A DNA stretch of 64,000 nt. Source: Pseudorhodoferax sp. Leaf267 (GTDB lineage Bacteria; Pseudomonadota; Gammaproteobacteria; Burkholderiales; Burkholderiaceae_C). Shown in pieces: positions 33,265 to 43,065 of this stretch. The translations under genes were made by a program, and so were the position numbers. The first letter of the stretch is position 1. Each line of letters starts with the position of its first letter. Below the pieces are notes generated by a model that was not told where the DNA came from, did not search any database, and worked only from the letters and a program-made list of their open reading frames with translations. Where the stretch lies: NCBI RefSeq assembly GCF_001422405.1, contig NZ_LMMV01000001.1:839721-903720 (forward strand), given 5' to 3'.

Positions 33265-34575
33265 ATGCAGCGTTTCACCCGAACCGTCCTCGCGCTTGCC
33301 ATCGCCACCGGCAGCCTGGCCGCCCAGGCCGCCACCGAGCTCGTCATCGCCACCGTCAACAACGGCCACATGATCGAGATGCAGAAGCTCACGCCGCAGT
33401 TCGAAAAGGCCAACCCCGACATCAAGCTCAAGTGGGTCACGCTGGAAGAAGGCACGCTGCGCCAGCGCGTGACGACCGACATCGCCACCAAGGGCGGGCA
33501 GTTCGACGTGATGACCATCGGCCTGTATGAAGCGCCGATCTGGTCCAAGAAGGGCTGGCTCAAGCCCATCGCCACGGACGCCGCCTACGACGTGGACGAC
33601 CTGCTGCCCGCCATCCGCAGCGGCCTGTCGCACGAGGGCAAGCTGTACGCCGCGCCGTTCTACGGCGAGAGCTCGATGCTGATGTACCGCAAGGATCTGG
33701 CCGACAAGGCCGGTGTCACGATCCCCGAGCAGCCCACCTGGGCCCAGGTAAAGGACTTCGCCGCCAAGGCGCACGACCCCAAGGGCGGCGTGTACGGCAT
33801 GTGCCTGCGCGGCAAGCCGGGCTGGGGCGACAACATGGCCTTCCTGTCCACCATGGTCAACACGCATGGCGGCCAGTGGTTCGACATGGCCTGGAAGCCG
33901 CAGATCGACACCAAGCCCTGGAAGGACGCGATCACGCTGTACGTGGACCTGCTCAAGAACTACGGCCCGCCCGGCGCCTCGGCCAACAGCTTCAACGAGA
34001 ACCTGGCGCTGTTCAACGAAGGCAAGTGCGCCATGTGGGTGGACGCCACCATCGCCGCGTCCTTCATCAGCGACCCCAAGCAGTCCAAGGTGGCCGACAA
34101 GGTGGCCTACGCCCAGGCGCCCGTCGCCGTCACGCCCAAGGGCGCGAACTGGCTGTGGTCGTGGAACCTGGCCATCCCGGCCAGCTCGACCAAGGACGCG
34201 GCCGCGCAGACCTTCATCCGCTGGGCTACGTCCAAGGATTACGTGAACCTCGTCGCCAAGGAACACGGCTGGCACGCCGTGCCCACCGGCACGCGCAAGA
34301 GCACCTACGCCAACGCCGAGTTCCAGAAGGTCGCCAAGTTCGCCTCGGCCGAGAAGAAGGCCATCGACCTGGCGAACCCGAACGACAGCACGCTGCCCAA
34401 GTCGCCGTACGTGGGCGTGCAGTACGCTGCCATCCCCGAGTTCCAGGCAATCGGCCTGGGCGTGGGCCAGCAGATGAGCTCGGCGCTGTCGGGCCGCGTC
34501 ACGGTGGACGCCGCGCTCAAGGCCTCGCAGACTCTGGCCGAACGTGAGATGAAGAAGGGCGGCTACTACAAGTAA
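33265..34575 (+). CDS. ABC transporter substrate-binding protein for sugar alcohols (SmoE/MtlE-like)
   Basis: A 436-residue periplasmic binding protein. Signal peptide MQRFTRTVLALAIATGSLAAQA, cleaved after AQA. The mature protein is a type I sugar-binding family member (SBP_bac_1), with GQFDVMTIGLYEAPIWSKKGWLKPI and GANWLWSWNLAIPASSTKDAAAQTF as recognisable segments of polyol-binding proteins (sorbitol, mannitol, arabinitol). It is the first gene of an operon E-F-G-K-dehydrogenase-AraC-xylulokinase. A perfect hairpin lies just after its stop, as commonly seen for abundant binding proteins. Start has AAGGAG. Confidence 0.93.
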   Translation: MQRFTRTVLALAIATGSLAAQAATELVIATVNNGHMIEMQKLTPQFEKANPDIKLKWVTLEEGTLRQRVTTDIATKGGQFDVMTIGLYEAPIWSKKGWLKPIATDAAYDVDDLLPAIRSGLSHEGKLYAAPFYGESSMLMYRKDLADKAGVTIPEQPTWAQVKDFAAKAHDPKGGVYGMCLRGKPGWGDNMAFLSTMVNTHGGQWFDMAWKPQIDTKPWKDAITLYVDLLKNYGPPGASANSFNENLALFNEGKCAMWVDATIAASFISDPKQSKVADKVAYAQAPVAVTPKGANWLWSWNLAIPASSTKDAAAQTFIRWATSKDYVNLVAKEHGWHAVPTGTRKSTYANAEFQKVAKFASAEKKAIDLANPNDSTLPKSPYVGVQYAAIPEFQAIGLGVGQQMSSALSGRVTVDAALKASQTLAEREMKKGGYYK

Positions 34576-34582
34576 GCCGACA

Positions 34583-34604
34583 AGGGCCGGCACAGTCCGG
34601 CCCT
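34583..34604 (+). other. Intercistronic hairpin between binding-protein and permease genes
   Basis: A perfect 8-bp stem, AGGGCCGG/CCGGCCCT, with a CACAGT loop just after the binding-protein stop. It lacks a long T-run. Such hairpins usually stabilise the 5' binding-protein message and lower read-through into permease genes. Confidence 0.65.
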
Positions 34605-34630
34605 CGTTTCGTCACCCCACGAAAGCCGCC

Positions 34631-35488
34631 ATGAACCGACTGCTGCCACGCGCCCTGATGGCGCCCGCGGTGATCACGCTCTTCCTCTGGATGATCGTGC
34701 CGCTGCTGATGACGCTTTATTTCTCGTTCGTCACCTACAACCTGATGCAGCCCGGCGACCGCCCCTTCGCCGGCCTGGAGAACTTCGAATACTTCGTCAC
34801 CGACGCCGACTTCTGGCCGGCCGTGTGGAACACGCTGGTGCTGATCGGCAGCGTGATCCTGATCACGTTGATCATGGGCACGCTGCTGGCGCTGCTGGTC
34901 AACGAGCCTTTCCCGGGCCAGGGCATCGTGCGCGTGCTGCTGATCTCGCCGTTCTTCGTCATGCCCGCCGTCAACGCGCTGCTGTGGAAGCACATGATGA
35001 TGAACCCCATCTACGGGGTGCTGGCCCATGTGTGGCGCTTCTTCGGCGCCGAGCCGGTGGACTGGCTCACCGATGCGCCGCTGTTCTCGGTCATCGTCAT
35101 GGTGGCCTGGCAGTGGTTGCCGTTCGCCTGCCTGATCTTCATCACCTCGCTGCAATCGCTGGACCGTGAGCAGATGGAAGCCGCCCGCATGGACGGCGCC
35201 ACCGCCATCCAGCGTTTCTTCTACCTCACGCTGCCGCACCTGGGCCGCGCCATGGCGGTGGTGATCATGATCGAGATGATCTTTCTGCTGTCGGTGTTCG
35301 CCGAGATCGCCATCACGACGGGCGGCGGGCCGGGCAACGCCAGCACCAACCTCACGTATTTGATCTTCAAGCAGTCGCTGCTGAACTTCGATGTGGGCGT
35401 GGCCTCGGCCGGCGCGCTGTTCGCAGTGATCCTGGCCAACATCGTCGCCGCCTTTTTGATCCGCATCATCGGCAAGAACCTGGATTGA
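34631..35488 (+). CDS. ABC transporter permease, sugar-alcohol type (SmoF/MtlF-like)
   Basis: A 285-residue inner-membrane permease with six predicted helices. The conserved EAA loop that contacts the ATPase is EAARMDGATAIQRFFYLTLPHLG (near residues 179-201). Length and N-terminus (MNRLLPRALMAPAVITLFLWMIVPLLMTLYFSF) match the MalF-like, short permease of polyol importers. It works with the permease encoded 2 bp downstream and the ATPase at 36338. The substrate is set by the binding protein. Confidence 0.94.
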   Translation: MNRLLPRALMAPAVITLFLWMIVPLLMTLYFSFVTYNLMQPGDRPFAGLENFEYFVTDADFWPAVWNTLVLIGSVILITLIMGTLLALLVNEPFPGQGIVRVLLISPFFVMPAVNALLWKHMMMNPIYGVLAHVWRFFGAEPVDWLTDAPLFSVIVMVAWQWLPFACLIFITSLQSLDREQMEAARMDGATAIQRFFYLTLPHLGRAMAVVIMIEMIFLLSVFAEIAITTGGGPGNASTNLTYLIFKQSLLNFDVGVASAGALFAVILANIVAAFLIRIIGKNLD

Positions 35489-35490
35489 AC

Positions 35491-36324
35491 ATGTCTGCCA
35501 AGCCACCATCCACCCTGCTGCCGACCGCGCTGCGCACCGTGACGGCCTGGGCGCTCGCCCTGCTGCTGTTCTTCCCGCTCGGCTGGCTGTTCCTCACGGC
35601 CTTCAAGACCGAGCTGCAGGCCATCGCCGTGCCGCCGCTGTTCGTGTTCGATCCGACGCTGGACAACTTCAGTGAAGTGCAGCGCCGCAGCGACTACCTG
35701 CTGTACGCCAAGAATTCACTGATCGCCAGCGTGGTCTCCACCATCCTCGGCCTCATGATCGCTGCGCCGGCCGCGTACTCCATGGCCTTCTTCAAGACCA
35801 GGGCCACGCGCGACATCCTCATGTGGATGCTGTCGACCAAGATGATGCCGGCCGTCGGCGCACTGGTGCCCATCTACGTGCTGGCGCAGACCGCCGGCAT
35901 GCTCGATTCGCTGCCCGCGCTGATCATCGTGTTCACGCTGTCCAACCTGCCCATCATGGTCTGGATGCTCTACACGAACTACAAGGAGATCCCGCCGGAG
36001 ATCCTGGAGGCCGCGCGCATGGACGGCGCCAATCTGTGGACCGAGTTCCGCGAGGTGGTGTTCCCGCTGTCGGTCGGCGGCATGGCCTCCTGCGGCCTGC
36101 TGTGCCTGGTGCTGAGCTGGAACGAGGCCTTCTGGGCCCTGAACCTCACCTCGGCCAAGGCCGGCACGCTGGCCACGCTGATCGCCTCGTACTCCAGCCC
36201 CGAAGGCCTGTTCTGGGCCAAGCTGTCGGCCGCGTCCCTGATGGCCATCGCACCCATCGTCGTCTTCGGCTGGTTCAGCCAGAAACAACTCGTCCAGGGC
36301 CTCACCTTCGGTGCGGTCAAGTAA
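35491..36324 (+). CDS. ABC transporter permease, sugar-alcohol type (SmoG/MtlG-like)
   Basis: A 277-residue MalG-type permease with six helices. The EAA loop is EAARMDGANLWTEFREVVFPLS (near 169-190). The N-terminus, after a short cytoplasmic lead, has LLLFFPLGWLFLTAFKTELQAIAVPP typical of the family. I chose ATG 35491, two bases after the upstream stop; a TTG at 35485 overlaps that stop and is less likely. The ATPase gene follows 13 bp downstream. Confidence 0.94.
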   Translation: MSAKPPSTLLPTALRTVTAWALALLLFFPLGWLFLTAFKTELQAIAVPPLFVFDPTLDNFSEVQRRSDYLLYAKNSLIASVVSTILGLMIAAPAAYSMAFFKTRATRDILMWMLSTKMMPAVGALVPIYVLAQTAGMLDSLPALIIVFTLSNLPIMVWMLYTNYKEIPPEILEAARMDGANLWTEFREVVFPLSVGGMASCGLLCLVLSWNEAFWALNLTSAKAGTLATLIASYSSPEGLFWAKLSAASLMAIAPIVVFGWFSQKQLVQGLTFGAVK

Positions 36325-36337
36325 AGGGAGCCCTTCC

Positions 36338-37372
<1,035 letters not shown>

Positions 37373-37387
37373 GGGGGCGAGGACACC

Positions 37388-38809
37388 GTGAGCACTTCCG
37401 CTGCCGACACGGCCCTGGTCATCCTGCACCTGGGCCTGGGCTCCTTCCACCGTGCGCACCAGGCCGTCTACCTGCAGCGCCTGATCGACGCCGGCGACAC
37501 CCGCTGGCACCTGGCGGGCACCAACATCCGGCCGGACATGGCCGACGTGGTGCAGGCGCTGGCCGCGCAGGGCGGGGCCTACACGCTGGAGACCGTGACG
37601 CCCCAGGGCGCGCGCAGCTACCAGCGCATCACGGCCATCCGCGAGGTCATTCCCTACGCGCCCGGCCTGGCCGCCATGGTCGCGCGCGGCGCCGACCCGG
37701 CCACGCGCATCGTTTCGTTCACGGTGACCGAAGCGGGCTACTACCTGGACAGCGCCCACCGGCTCGACCCGTCCATGCCCGAGCTGGCCGCCGACGTCGG
37801 GCGTGCACAACGCGGCGAGGCCGGCGAAACCATCTACGGCGCCGTGGCGGCCATCCTGCGCGCCCGGCGTGCCGCCGACGCCGGCCCGGTCACGCTGCTG
37901 AACTGCGACAACCTGCGCCACAACGGCGAGCGCTTTCGCGCCGGCCTGCTGGCCTTCCTCGTCGCAGCCGGCGAGACCGAGCTGGCCGCCTGGACGCAGC
38001 AGCACACGACCTGCCCGAACGCCATGGTCGACCGCATCACGCCGCGCCCGCCGCCACAGTTGCGCGCGCGCGTGCTGGCCGCCACCGGCGTGGACGATGC
38101 CGCCGCGATCACGGCCGAGAGCTTCATCCAGTGGGTGATCGAGGACGACTTCATCGCCGGCCGCCCTGCCTGGGAGACGGTGGGGGTGGAACTGGTGCGC
38201 TCGGTGCAGCCCTACGAAGAGGCCAAGATCCGCATTCTGAACGCCACGCACAGTTGCATCGCCTGGGCCGGCACGCTGGCCGGCCTGTCGTACATCCACG
38301 AAGGCACGCACAACCCGGCGATCCGCCAGATGGCCTACGACTACGTGACCGAGGACGTGATCCCCTGCCTAAACCGCCCAGGCGAGCCCAGCCCGGTCGA
38401 CCTGCCGGCCTACCGCGACGTGGTGCTGGACCGCTTCGGCAACCCGGCCATCCTGGACACCAACCAGCGTGTGGCGGCCGACGGCTTTGCCAAAATCCCG
38501 GGCTTCATCGCGCCGACCGTGCGCGAGCGGCTCGCGGCCGGCCAGAGCATCGACGCCGTGGCCATGCTGCCGGCGCTGTTCCTGGCCTTCCTGCAGCGCT
38601 GGCACCGGGGCGAGCTGCCCTACGCCTACCAGGACCAGGGCATGGACCCGGCCGTGGGCCACGCCATCTGCGCGGCGGCCGACCCGCAGGCCGCGCTGTG
38701 TGCCGAGCCGACGCTGTGGGGCGATCTGGCTGGCGACGCGCGGCTGCTGGCGGCGCTGCGCAATGCCAGCCGGTGCGTGGCCGCCTTCCTGGCGGCGCCG
38801 GTCCGCTGA
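37388..38809 (+). CDS. dalD: D-arabinitol 4-dehydrogenase / mannitol dehydrogenase family
   Basis: A 473-residue long-chain polyol dehydrogenase. The N-terminal Rossmann motif is LHLGLGSFHRAHQAVYLQRL (from residue 13). The active-site Lys region KIRILNATHSCIAWAGTLAGL (Lys near 281) and QWVIEDDFIAGRPAWETVGVEL are family signatures. Compared with mannitol 2-dehydrogenase it lacks an N-terminal extension, as D-arabinitol 4-dehydrogenases do. It would oxidise D-arabinitol to D-xylulose (or mannitol to fructose), and the xylulokinase downstream favours the former. The start is GTG at 37388 with GGGGCGAGGA upstream. Confidence 0.85.
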   Translation: MSTSAADTALVILHLGLGSFHRAHQAVYLQRLIDAGDTRWHLAGTNIRPDMADVVQALAAQGGAYTLETVTPQGARSYQRITAIREVIPYAPGLAAMVARGADPATRIVSFTVTEAGYYLDSAHRLDPSMPELAADVGRAQRGEAGETIYGAVAAILRARRAADAGPVTLLNCDNLRHNGERFRAGLLAFLVAAGETELAAWTQQHTTCPNAMVDRITPRPPPQLRARVLAATGVDDAAAITAESFIQWVIEDDFIAGRPAWETVGVELVRSVQPYEEAKIRILNATHSCIAWAGTLAGLSYIHEGTHNPAIRQMAYDYVTEDVIPCLNRPGEPSPVDLPAYRDVVLDRFGNPAILDTNQRVAADGFAKIPGFIAPTVRERLAAGQSIDAVAMLPALFLAFLQRWHRGELPYAYQDQGMDPAVGHAICAAADPQAALCAEPTLWGDLAGDARLLAALRNASRCVAAFLAAPVR

Positions 38810-38855
38810 TCGGCGGTCGCCCCCGCGCTGCAATCGGTGTTGCAATAAGGCCGTC

Positions 38856-39791
38856 ATGTCCACCGCCCCGCGCAACCGCCCACGCCAGCGCCAGCCCGAG
38901 CTGGAAGGCGACTTCACGCGGCTGGCGGCCCTGGGCTATGAGACGCCGGAGGAGAGCGGCCTCGTGCGCTGCCTGGCCCACGGCTTTCCGACCCCGCTGG
39001 CGCGCTGGCATTTCCACGACGAGTACGAGCTGCACCTGATCACCTGCACCTCGGGCAAGGCTTTCGTGGGCGACTGGATCGGCCATTTCCAGCCCGGTCA
39101 TCTGGTCATGTGCGGGCCGCGCCTGCCGCACAACTGGATTTCGCTGGACGCGGGCGATGCCGGCGTGCCCGAGCGCGACCTGGTGATCCAGTTCGACCAC
39201 GCGCCGCTCGAGCGCGCCGCGCAGGACCTGCCCGAGCTGCGCGAGGTCATGCTGCTGCTGCAGCGTGCGCGCCATGGCATCGAGTTCTTCGGCCTGTCGG
39301 GCCGCGCGCGCGAGCACTGGCATGCGGTCAAGGAGTCGCACGGCGTGCGGCGCTTCGGCCGTTTCTGCGAGTACCTGGCCGACCTGGCCCAGTGCGGCGA
39401 CTACCGGCTGCTGTCCACCGTGCAGATCCAGGGCGCCGAAGGGGCTGGCGAGCTGGACCAGATCAACCGCATCGTCGACCGGATCACCGGCAACCTGACC
39501 GAGGCCACGAGCCTGGCCGACCTGGCGGCCGAGCTGGGCATGAGCGAGTCGCGCTTCTCGCGCTTCTTCCGGCGCGCCACCGGCAACAGCTTCACCGACT
39601 TCGTCAACATGGTGCGCATCAACAGCGCTTGCCGCCTGCTGATGCAGACCGACCACTACGTCACAGATATTTGTTATCAGGTGGGCTTCAACAACGTGGC
39701 AAACTTCAACCGCCGCTTCCTTGAGTTGAAGGGCGTGACCCCTACCGAGTTTCGCCGCCAGGCCGATTCGCGCTTCGGCGGTTCTCACTAA
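38856..39791 (+). CDS. AraC-family transcriptional regulator (MtlR-like)
   Basis: A 311-residue activator. A cupin-like sensing domain (about 30-110) starts with ARWHFHDEYELHLITCTSG. The C-terminal pair of AraC helix-turn-helix motifs (about 215-305) has DLAAELGMSESRFSRFFRRATGNSFTDFVNMVRI and ICYQVGFNNVANFNRRF. It lies between the dehydrogenase and xylulokinase genes in the same operon, so it probably activates this operon in response to the polyol and is autoregulated. Start ATG 38856 is preceded by AATAAGG. Confidence 0.92.
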   Translation: MSTAPRNRPRQRQPELEGDFTRLAALGYETPEESGLVRCLAHGFPTPLARWHFHDEYELHLITCTSGKAFVGDWIGHFQPGHLVMCGPRLPHNWISLDAGDAGVPERDLVIQFDHAPLERAAQDLPELREVMLLLQRARHGIEFFGLSGRAREHWHAVKESHGVRRFGRFCEYLADLAQCGDYRLLSTVQIQGAEGAGELDQINRIVDRITGNLTEATSLADLAAELGMSESRFSRFFRRATGNSFTDFVNMVRINSACRLLMQTDHYVTDICYQVGFNNVANFNRRFLELKGVTPTEFRRQADSRFGGSH

Positions 39792-39801
39792 GACTTTTCG
39801 C

Positions 39802-41268
39802 ATGTACCTGGGACTGGATCTCGGAACTTCCGAGCTGAAGGCGCTGCTGCTGGCCGATGACCATGGCGTCGTGGGCGTCGCGCATGCCGCCGTGGCCGTG
39901 GCGCGCCCGCGGCCTTTGTGGTCCGAGCAGGACCCCGCGTCGTGGGCCGAGGCCTTGAACACGGTCATGGAGTCCCTGCGCGCGCGGCACCCCGACGCCA
40001 TGCGCGCCGTGCGTGCCATCGGCCTGTCGGGCCAGATGCACGGCGCCGTGCTGCTGGATGCGGACGACCAGGTGCTGCGCCCAGCCATCCTGTGGAACGA
40101 CGGGCGCAGCAGCGCGCAGTGCGAGGCGCTCGAGCAGGCCGTGCCGCAGCTGGCGCAGATCACCGGCAACCTGGCCATGCCCGGTTTCACGGCGCCCAAG
40201 CTGCTGTGGGTGCGCGAGCACGAGCCCGACGTGTTCGCGCGCACACGGCGCGTGCTGCTGCCCAAGGACTGGCTGCGCCTGATGCTGAGCGGCGAGGCCG
40301 TCAGCGAGATGTCCGATGCCTCCGGCACGCTGTGGCTGGACGTGGGGCGGCGCGATTGGTCCGACGAGCTGCTGGCCGCGACCGGCCTGACGCGCGCGCA
40401 CATGCCGCGCCTGGTTGAAGGCAGCGAGGTGTCGGCCTGGCTGCAGCCGGCGCTGGCGGCGCGCTGGGGCATGCAGTCCGAAGTCAAGATCGCCGGGGGC
40501 GGCGGCGACAACGCGGCCAGCGCGGTGGGCATGGGCCTGGTCGCGCCGGGCCAGGGCTTCGTGTCGCTGGGCACCTCGGGCGTCATCTTTGTGTGCACAC
40601 CGGGCTTCGCGCCCAACCCGGCGCGCGCGGTGCACGCCTTTTGCCATGCGCTGCCGAACAGCTGGCACCAGATGTCGGTCATGCTGTCGGCCTCCAGCGC
40701 GATCGACTGGGCGGTGCGCACCTTCGGCTTTTCGGACGTGGCCGGCCTTTTCGGCGCGGCGGCCTCGCTCGACGGCTATGCGCGCGCCCATGCGCCACTG
40801 TTCCTGCCCTACCTGTCGGGCGAGCGCTCGCCGCACAACAACGCCCATGCCCAGGGCGTGCTGTTCGGCCTGACGCAGCAGCATTCGCGTGCCGACATCG
40901 CCTATGCCGTGGCCGAAGGCGTGGGCTACGGCCTGCGCGACGGCCTGGACACCTTGTTGCGCCCGGACCCGGGTGCGCCGCTGGCCCTGGTGGGCGGCGG
41001 CGCGCGCAGCGCCTGGTGGTCGCAACTGCTGGCCGACGTGCTGCAGACCCCGCTGGTGCTGGGCGCGGGCGGCGAGGCCGGCGGTGCGCTGGGTGCCGCG
41101 CGGCTTGGCTGGCTCAGCGATGGCGGCAGCGTCGGCGAGGTCTGCACCCAGCCCCATGCGCGGCAACACTTCGTGCCCGACGCGTCGACCGCCGAAGTCC
41201 ATGCCCCGCGCTTCGCCCGCTTCCAGGCGATCTACGCCGGACTGCGGCCGCTGTTTCCCATCGACTGA
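39802..41268 (+). CDS. xylB: Xylulokinase
   Basis: A 488-residue FGGY kinase phosphorylating D-xylulose to xylulose-5-phosphate. N-terminal [24 protein letters not shown] is the phosphate-1 motif. [28 protein letters not shown] (about 76-103) contains the xylulose-contacting Met-His and Asp. The catalytic Asp lies in [12 protein letters not shown] (near 236). Adenosine site: [19 protein letters not shown] (about 395-413). It completes the D-arabinitol to Xu5P route with the dehydrogenase at 37388. It begins 10 bp after the regulator gene. Confidence 0.95.
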   Translation: MYLGLDLGTSELKALLLADDHGVVGVAHAAVAVARPRPLWSEQDPASWAEALNTVMESLRARHPDAMRAVRAIGLSGQMHGAVLLDADDQVLRPAILWNDGRSSAQCEALEQAVPQLAQITGNLAMPGFTAPKLLWVREHEPDVFARTRRVLLPKDWLRLMLSGEAVSEMSDASGTLWLDVGRRDWSDELLAATGLTRAHMPRLVEGSEVSAWLQPALAARWGMQSEVKIAGGGGDNAASAVGMGLVAPGQGFVSLGTSGVIFVCTPGFAPNPARAVHAFCHALPNSWHQMSVMLSASSAIDWAVRTFGFSDVAGLFGAAASLDGYARAHAPLFLPYLSGERSPHNNAHAQGVLFGLTQQHSRADIAYAVAEGVGYGLRDGLDTLLRPDPGAPLALVGGGARSAWWSQLLADVLQTPLVLGAGGEAGGALGAARLGWLSDGGSVGEVCTQPHARQHFVPDASTAEVHAPRFARFQAIYAGLRPLFPID

Positions 41269-41318
41269 CAGGCGGGCGCGGAACCACCGTCCGCCGTCCG
41301 CTTCGGCCATCGCCCACC

Positions 41319-42026
41319 ATGCCCCGCCGCGCCCTCGTGCTGTTTTCCGGAGGCCAGGACTCCACGACCTGCCTGGCCCATGCGCTCGCACGCTACGCGC
41401 ATGTGGAAACCATTGCCTTCGACTACGGCCAGCGCCACCGCATCGAGCTGGACGCGCGGCTGGTCGTGCTGCAACAGCTGCGCGAGCAGTTCCCGGCCTG
41501 GTCGCCGCGCCTGGGCGACGACCACCTGCTGGCCGTGCCCGTGCTCGGCGAGATCAGCGAGACGGCGCTCACGCGCGACATCGCGCTGAAGATGGAAGAC
41601 GCCGGCCTGCCCAACACCTTCGTGCCGGGCCGCAACCTGCTGTTCCTCACGCTGGCCGCCGCACTGGCCTACCGGCGTGACCTGGACGTGCTGGTCACCG
41701 GCGTCTGCGAGACCGATTTCTCGGGCTACCCGGACTGCCGCGACGACACCATGAAGGCCATGCAGCTGGCGCTGTCGCTGGGCATGGACCGCCGCATCCT
41801 CGTGGACACCCCGCTCATGTGGATCGACAAGGCCGCCACCTGGGCGCTGGCCGCGTCGCTGGGCGGGCCGGCGCTGGTGGAACTGATCGTGGAGCACACG
41901 CACACCTGCTACCTGGGCGAGCGCGGCGCGCGCCACCGCTGGGGCTATGGCTGCGGCCAGTGCCCGGCCTGCGAATTGCGCGCGCGCGGCCACGGGCTGT
42001 ACAGCGCGTCACGCGCCAGCAGCTGA
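41319..42026 (+). CDS. queC: 7-cyano-7-deazaguanine synthase
   Basis: A 235-residue enzyme converting 7-carboxy-7-deazaguanine to preQ0, for queuosine tRNA modification, using ATP and ammonia. The ATP pyrophosphatase P-loop [10 protein letters not shown] (about 10-19) is clear. The zinc site near the C-terminus is CYLGERG...[13 protein letters not shown], giving the four Cys ligands. Length is normal for QueC. It lies 50 bp after xylB without a visible terminator. It may be cotranscribed by read-through, but no functional link is known. Confidence 0.95.
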   Translation: MPRRALVLFSGGQDSTTCLAHALARYAHVETIAFDYGQRHRIELDARLVVLQQLREQFPAWSPRLGDDHLLAVPVLGEISETALTRDIALKMEDAGLPNTFVPGRNLLFLTLAAALAYRRDLDVLVTGVCETDFSGYPDCRDDTMKAMQLALSLGMDRRILVDTPLMWIDKAATWALAASLGGPALVELIVEHTHTCYLGERGARHRWGYGCGQCPACELRARGHGLYSASRASS

Positions 42027-42065
42027 GCGGCGGCTGGCGCCCCGGCGCCGGGCCGATCCGCGCTT

Positions 42066-42108
42066 CATCAGAACTGATGTTGTCAGCGATTCGCGCCATT
42101 TCTATACT
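42066..42108 (+). promoter_or_regulatory. Sigma-70 promoter with adjacent palindrome upstream of the metacaspase gene
   Basis: TTGTCA (42080-42085) and TATACT (42103-42108) are separated by exactly 17 bp, the best sigma-70 match I found in the window. A perfect palindrome, CATCAG-AA-CTGATG (42066-42079), abuts the -35 hexamer on its upstream side, a position suited to an operator or activator site. The expected start of transcription is near 42115. Confidence 0.75.
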
Positions 42109-42126
42109 GGCCAGCGACCCCGATCC

Positions 42127-42143
42127 GGCACCCGCCGGGTGCC
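42127..42143 (+). other. Leader hairpin before the metacaspase gene
   Basis: A perfect 7-bp stem, GGCACCC/GGGTGCC, with a GCC loop. It lies in the predicted 5' leader, about 10 bases before the AGGAG Shine-Dalgarno (42152-42156) of the ATG at 42163. It could stabilise the message or tune translation. Confidence 0.5.
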
Positions 42144-42162
42144 GTTCGCCCAGGAGACATCC

Positions 42163-43008
42163 ATGGCCAAGACCGCTTTGTGCGTCGGTGTGAACAACTA
42201 TCCCGGCACCCACATGGACCTGCACGGCTGTGTGAACGATGCGCAGGACTGGGCGGCCGAGCTCACCTCGCGCGGGTTCGCCGTCACGAGCCTGATCGAC
42301 GCCAAGGCCACCAAGTCGGCGATGGCCAAGGGCTTCAAGAGCATCGTTGCGGGCGCCAAGAAGGGCGATGTCGTGGTCATCACCTTCTCGGGCCATGGCA
42401 CCTACGTGCCCGACCTCAACGGCGACGAAGCCGACGGCCTGGACGAGGGCCTGTGCCCCTATGACCTGCAGACCGGCGGCGCGGCGCTGCTGGACGACGA
42501 GATCCATGCGATCTTCGCCACGCGCGCGGCCGGCGTGCGCCTGGTGCTGATCTCCGACAGCTGCCATTCGGGCACCGTCACGCGCGCCGCGGCGCCGGAC
42601 CCCGACGTCAGCGACGACGTGCCGCGCCCGCGCTTCATGCCCATGGGCAACTGGCTGCCTGCCGAGCAACTGCCGCGCGGCCCCAGCGGCCAACCCCTGA
42701 TGCGCACGCCCCAGGTGTCCGGTGTGTCGGCGTTCACCAAGGCCGTGTCACGCGCGGCCGGCGACCTGCTGCTGTCTGGCTGCCAGGAAGGGCCGAACAA
42801 CTACAGCTACGACGCGCGCATCAACGGCCGCCCCACGGGCGCGTTCACCTACTACGCGCTGAAGGCGCTCAGGTCGCTCAAAGCCGGCGCCACCTATGCC
42901 GACTGGCATGCCGCGATCCACCCGGCCTACCTGCCGTCGTCCACCTACCCGCAAAGCCCGCAGATCGTGGGCAACGCCGCAGCACGCAAGCGCAAAGTCT
43001 TCACGTAA
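42163..43008 (+). CDS. Metacaspase-like cysteine peptidase (caspase family, C14)
   Basis: A 281-residue caspase-fold protease. The catalytic His is in SGHGT (His78) and the catalytic Cys in SDSCHSG (Cys134). The loop LNGDEADGLDEGLCPYD between them is the acidic P1-pocket segment of metacaspases, so it likely cuts after Arg/Lys. It is a compact, single-domain enzyme with no signal peptide or membrane segment, so presumably cytoplasmic. It is followed after 57 bp by the giant CHAT-domain gene on the same strand, and behind the promoter at 42080-42108 the two form a likely operon. It may act on or with that protein. Confidence 0.9.
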   Translation: MAKTALCVGVNNYPGTHMDLHGCVNDAQDWAAELTSRGFAVTSLIDAKATKSAMAKGFKSIVAGAKKGDVVVITFSGHGTYVPDLNGDEADGLDEGLCPYDLQTGGAALLDDEIHAIFATRAAGVRLVLISDSCHSGTVTRAAAPDPDVSDDVPRPRFMPMGNWLPAEQLPRGPSGQPLMRTPQVSGVSAFTKAVSRAAGDLLLSGCQEGPNNYSYDARINGRPTGAFTYYALKALRSLKAGATYADWHAAIHPAYLPSSTYPQSPQIVGNAAARKRKVFT

Positions 43009-43023
43009 CGGCTTGCACGGAGT

Positions 43024-43041
43024 TGCCACCCGGCGGTGGCA
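43024..43041 (+). other. Small hairpin between the metacaspase and CHAT genes
   Basis: A perfect 7-bp stem, TGCCACC/GGTGGCA, around CGGC in the 57-bp spacer. It lacks a T-run, so cotranscription is still expected. It may set the ratio of the two products. Confidence 0.5.
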
Positions 43042-43065
43042 GGACCAACCAGCGGAGCTTCGCGC

